Positions 62,532-64,000 of a DNA stretch of 64,000 nt are shown here, in pieces. Source of the stretch: Hyunsoonleella flava (GTDB taxonomy: Bacteria; Bacteroidota; Bacteroidia; Flavobacteriales; Flavobacteriaceae); contig NZ_SIRT01000001.1 of assembly GCF_004310325.1 (NCBI RefSeq), positions 558,001 to 622,000 on the forward strand. Reading direction: 5' to 3'. How positions within the stretch are numbered: position 1 is the stretch's first letter; each line of letters starts with the position of its first letter. The notes beneath the pieces were generated by a model that searched no databases, had not been told where the DNA came from, and worked only from the letters and a program-made list of their open reading frames with translations. A program made the position numbers and the translations under genes.

Positions 62532-62683
62532 GGCTGTGTCTTGCATCAATACCAAATCACTCCTGCAACGTATAGGCGACAAACAATACGTAATAATTCA
62601 ACCATAAAAACCCATTGGCGTGATTTTTGTTTTCTACTTTGCTAATTCATACTCAAATTAATATTTTAGCCCAATACATCGTT

Positions 62684-64000
62684 ATGCGAATACTTCTTGC
62701 CCTCTTCATCCTACTCTGCGCGCCCATTGGTGCACAAAACATATACCCACAAGATTACTTTGCTAGTCCTTTAGATATACCCCTTGTACTTTCAGGTACC
62801 TTTGCAGAACTACGCTCAAACCATTTCCATTCTGGTATGGATATAAAAACTCAACAGCGCACAGGGCTAAAGGTAAAGGCTTCGGCAGATGGCTATGTTA
62901 GCAGAATAAAAATAGCGCATTACGGCTATGGAAAAGCATTATACATTACCCATAAAAATGGATACACAACGGTTTACGCACACTTAAAAAGCTTTTCTCC
63001 AGAAATTGAAGATTATATTAAAAAAAAGCAGTACTATAAAGAGTCTTATGAGATTGAACTGTTCCCAAAAGTCGATGAGTTATTAGTAACCAAGGGCAAT
63101 TTAGTCGCTTACAGTGGTAACTCCGGAGGTTCTGGCGGCCCACATTTACATTTTGAAATTCGTGATAATGCTGAACGCCCTATAAACCCTATGCTTTTTG
63201 GGATAGAAATTAAGGACAGTAAACTTCCCACGGTAACTTCCATTTATGCGTATCCACTGGATGAAAGCTCCCATGTAAATAATTCCAACACAAAACAGAG
63301 CTTGCGATTAATCCCGTTAAAAAATGGAGATTACACCGTTGAAAACATCAACGCTTTTGGTAAAATAGGGTTCGGAATTACTACTTGGGACAGACAGGAT
63401 TTAGCACCAAATAAAAATGGCGTATACAATATTCAAACCTTTGTAAATGGTAGTAAAAACTTTGAGCTGGATTTTAAAAGATTCTCTTTTGATGAAACTA
63501 AACATATTAAACAATTAATAGACTATAAACAATTCAAAACCAGAAAACAACGACTTCAAAAATTGTTTAGAATAAACAATCCGTTAAGCATTTATAAAGA
63601 CCTTTATAAAGAAGGTATCCTGTCCATTGAAGACAGTACATATTCAGTATATAAAATAAAGGTTAGTGATTTTAAAAACAACACATCTTGGGTTACGATT
63701 TCTATCAAAGGCCAAAAAAGTAAAAGCATCAAATCTCAACCTGAAATCAAAACGCCATATTACATTTATGCGGAAAAAAGTACGACGTTAAAGGAGAAAA
63801 ACATAAGTGTGGATATATTCCCTGATACGTTTTATGAAGATTTTTATATGGATTTTAACGTTAACGCCGATACCTTAACGCTTCACAAGGATATTGTTCC
63901 CTTAAAGAAAAACTTGAAAATATCGTACAACATTAGCAAGTATAGTGCAGAAGACAAGAATAAACTTTTTATAGCTCGATTATCTGGTTATAAGAAAACA
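62684..64000 (+). CDS. M23 family metallopeptidase (LytM-like), N-terminal part
   Basis: The frame starts at the ATG at 62684 and continues open through the right edge for 439 codons. A signal peptide (MRILLALFILLCAPIGAQN) is followed by an early M23 domain (residues about 35-175). This has the zinc ligands in NHFHSGMDIKT (HxxxD) and the GGPHLHFEIRDN motif. A long beta-rich C-terminal region follows, incomplete here. Such proteins cleave peptidoglycan cross-links or act as division-associated regulators; the intact motifs favour an active enzyme. The position near zapA is suggestive of a division role, but inferred. Confidence 0.9.
   Translation, partial: MRILLALFILLCAPIGAQNIYPQDYFASPLDIPLVLSGTFAELRSNHFHSGMDIKTQQRTGLKVKASADGYVSRIKIAHYGYGKALYITHKNGYTTVYAHLKSFSPEIEDYIKKKQYYKESYEIELFPKVDELLVTKGNLVAYSGNSGGSGGPHLHFEIRDNAERPINPMLFGIEIKDSKLPTVTSIYAYPLDESSHVNNSNTKQSLRLIPLKNGDYTVENINAFGKIGFGITTWDRQDLAPNKNGVYNIQTFVNGSKNFELDFKRFSFDETKHIKQLIDYKQFKTRKQRLQKLFRINNPLSIYKDLYKEGILSIEDSTYSVYKIKVSDFKNNTSWVTISIKGQKSKSIKSQPEIKTPYYIYAEKSTTLKEKNISVDIFPDTFYEDFYMDFNVNADTLTLHKDIVPLKKNLKISYNISKYSAEDKNKLFIARLSGYKKT

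Noticed and set aside
62357-62575. A 72-codon plus-strand reading frame
   Set aside because: It is composed mostly of palindromic repeat copy D; no initiation context or family match.
1-64000. tRNA, rRNA or CRISPR loci
   Set aside because: Reading both strands, I saw no cloverleaf-like sequence with a T-arm GGTTCRA motif in context, no rRNA signature and no regularly spaced direct repeats.

Overview
This 64 kb window looks like a chromosomal segment of a Flavobacteriaceae bacterium (Bacteroidota). Four things support this. The DNA is AT-rich with short intergenic gaps. Several genes are preceded by TAnnTTTG-type -7 boxes. Many proteins belong to families largely confined to this group: DUF6048, DUF6452, DUF6768, DUF4252, fused CcsBA and fused isobutyryl-CoA mutase. 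Lipoproteins and small outer-membrane barrels are abundant. No genus is assigned. I found no rRNA, tRNA, CRISPR array, prophage or transposase gene. Most of the window is housekeeping DNA, and the unusual signals lie in the non-coding elements and in a few small operons.

Layout. 1-4.7 kb: the N-terminal part of a DPP III-like (M49) peptidase, an SRPBCC/GyrI-like protein with a FluC fluoride channel, a DUF3500 protein, and a DUF4252/DUF1684 lipoprotein pair. A palindromic repeat appears to be translated in frame inside the signal peptide of the DUF1684 protein. 4.7-7.5 kb: an MFS transporter / YpdA-like reductase / VOC protein operon behind a leader that looks like a transcription attenuator. 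7.5-16 kb: an Lrp regulator, a lipocalin, the large IcmF mutase, PurU, an OmpA-family protein and a TlpA-like redoxin. 16-24 kb: small secreted and hypothetical proteins, a MATE exporter with a receptor-like protein, a HAD phosphatase, and an Lrp regulator facing threonine dehydrogenase and Kbl (threonine to glycine plus acetyl-CoA). 24-34 kb: MscL, CcsBA cytochrome c assembly protein, ZIP transporter, two methyltransferases, a cassette-like hypothetical gene, a CPBP protease and a LytTR regulator.

34-42 kb: a repeat-rich gap, an MBL-fold hydrolase with an SH3-like front end, the rlmD-IVP-DUF6452-DUF6048 group, an SRPBCC/ECF sigma/DUF6768 operon and ornithine aminotransferase. 42-57 kb: a TPR protein with GyrA, ClpC, an MFS (UMF1) transporter, M48 protease, MsrB, DUF1572, an NTF2-like protein, NDH-2 and LpdA. 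56.5-64 kb: three small outer-membrane barrels, AroQ, an XerC/D recombinase, RNase Y, 6S RNA, ZapA with a coiled-coil partner, and the start of an M23 peptidase.

The most interesting material is a dispersed hairpin repeat family. It has four copies here with compensating stem changes, and one copy sits in frame in a lipoprotein gene. Next are the candidate attenuator before the MFS-YpdA operon, an attC-like inverted repeat directly after an orphan gene at 31.75-32.39 kb, and an 18-nt sequence shared by the leaders of two adjacent outer-membrane protein genes.
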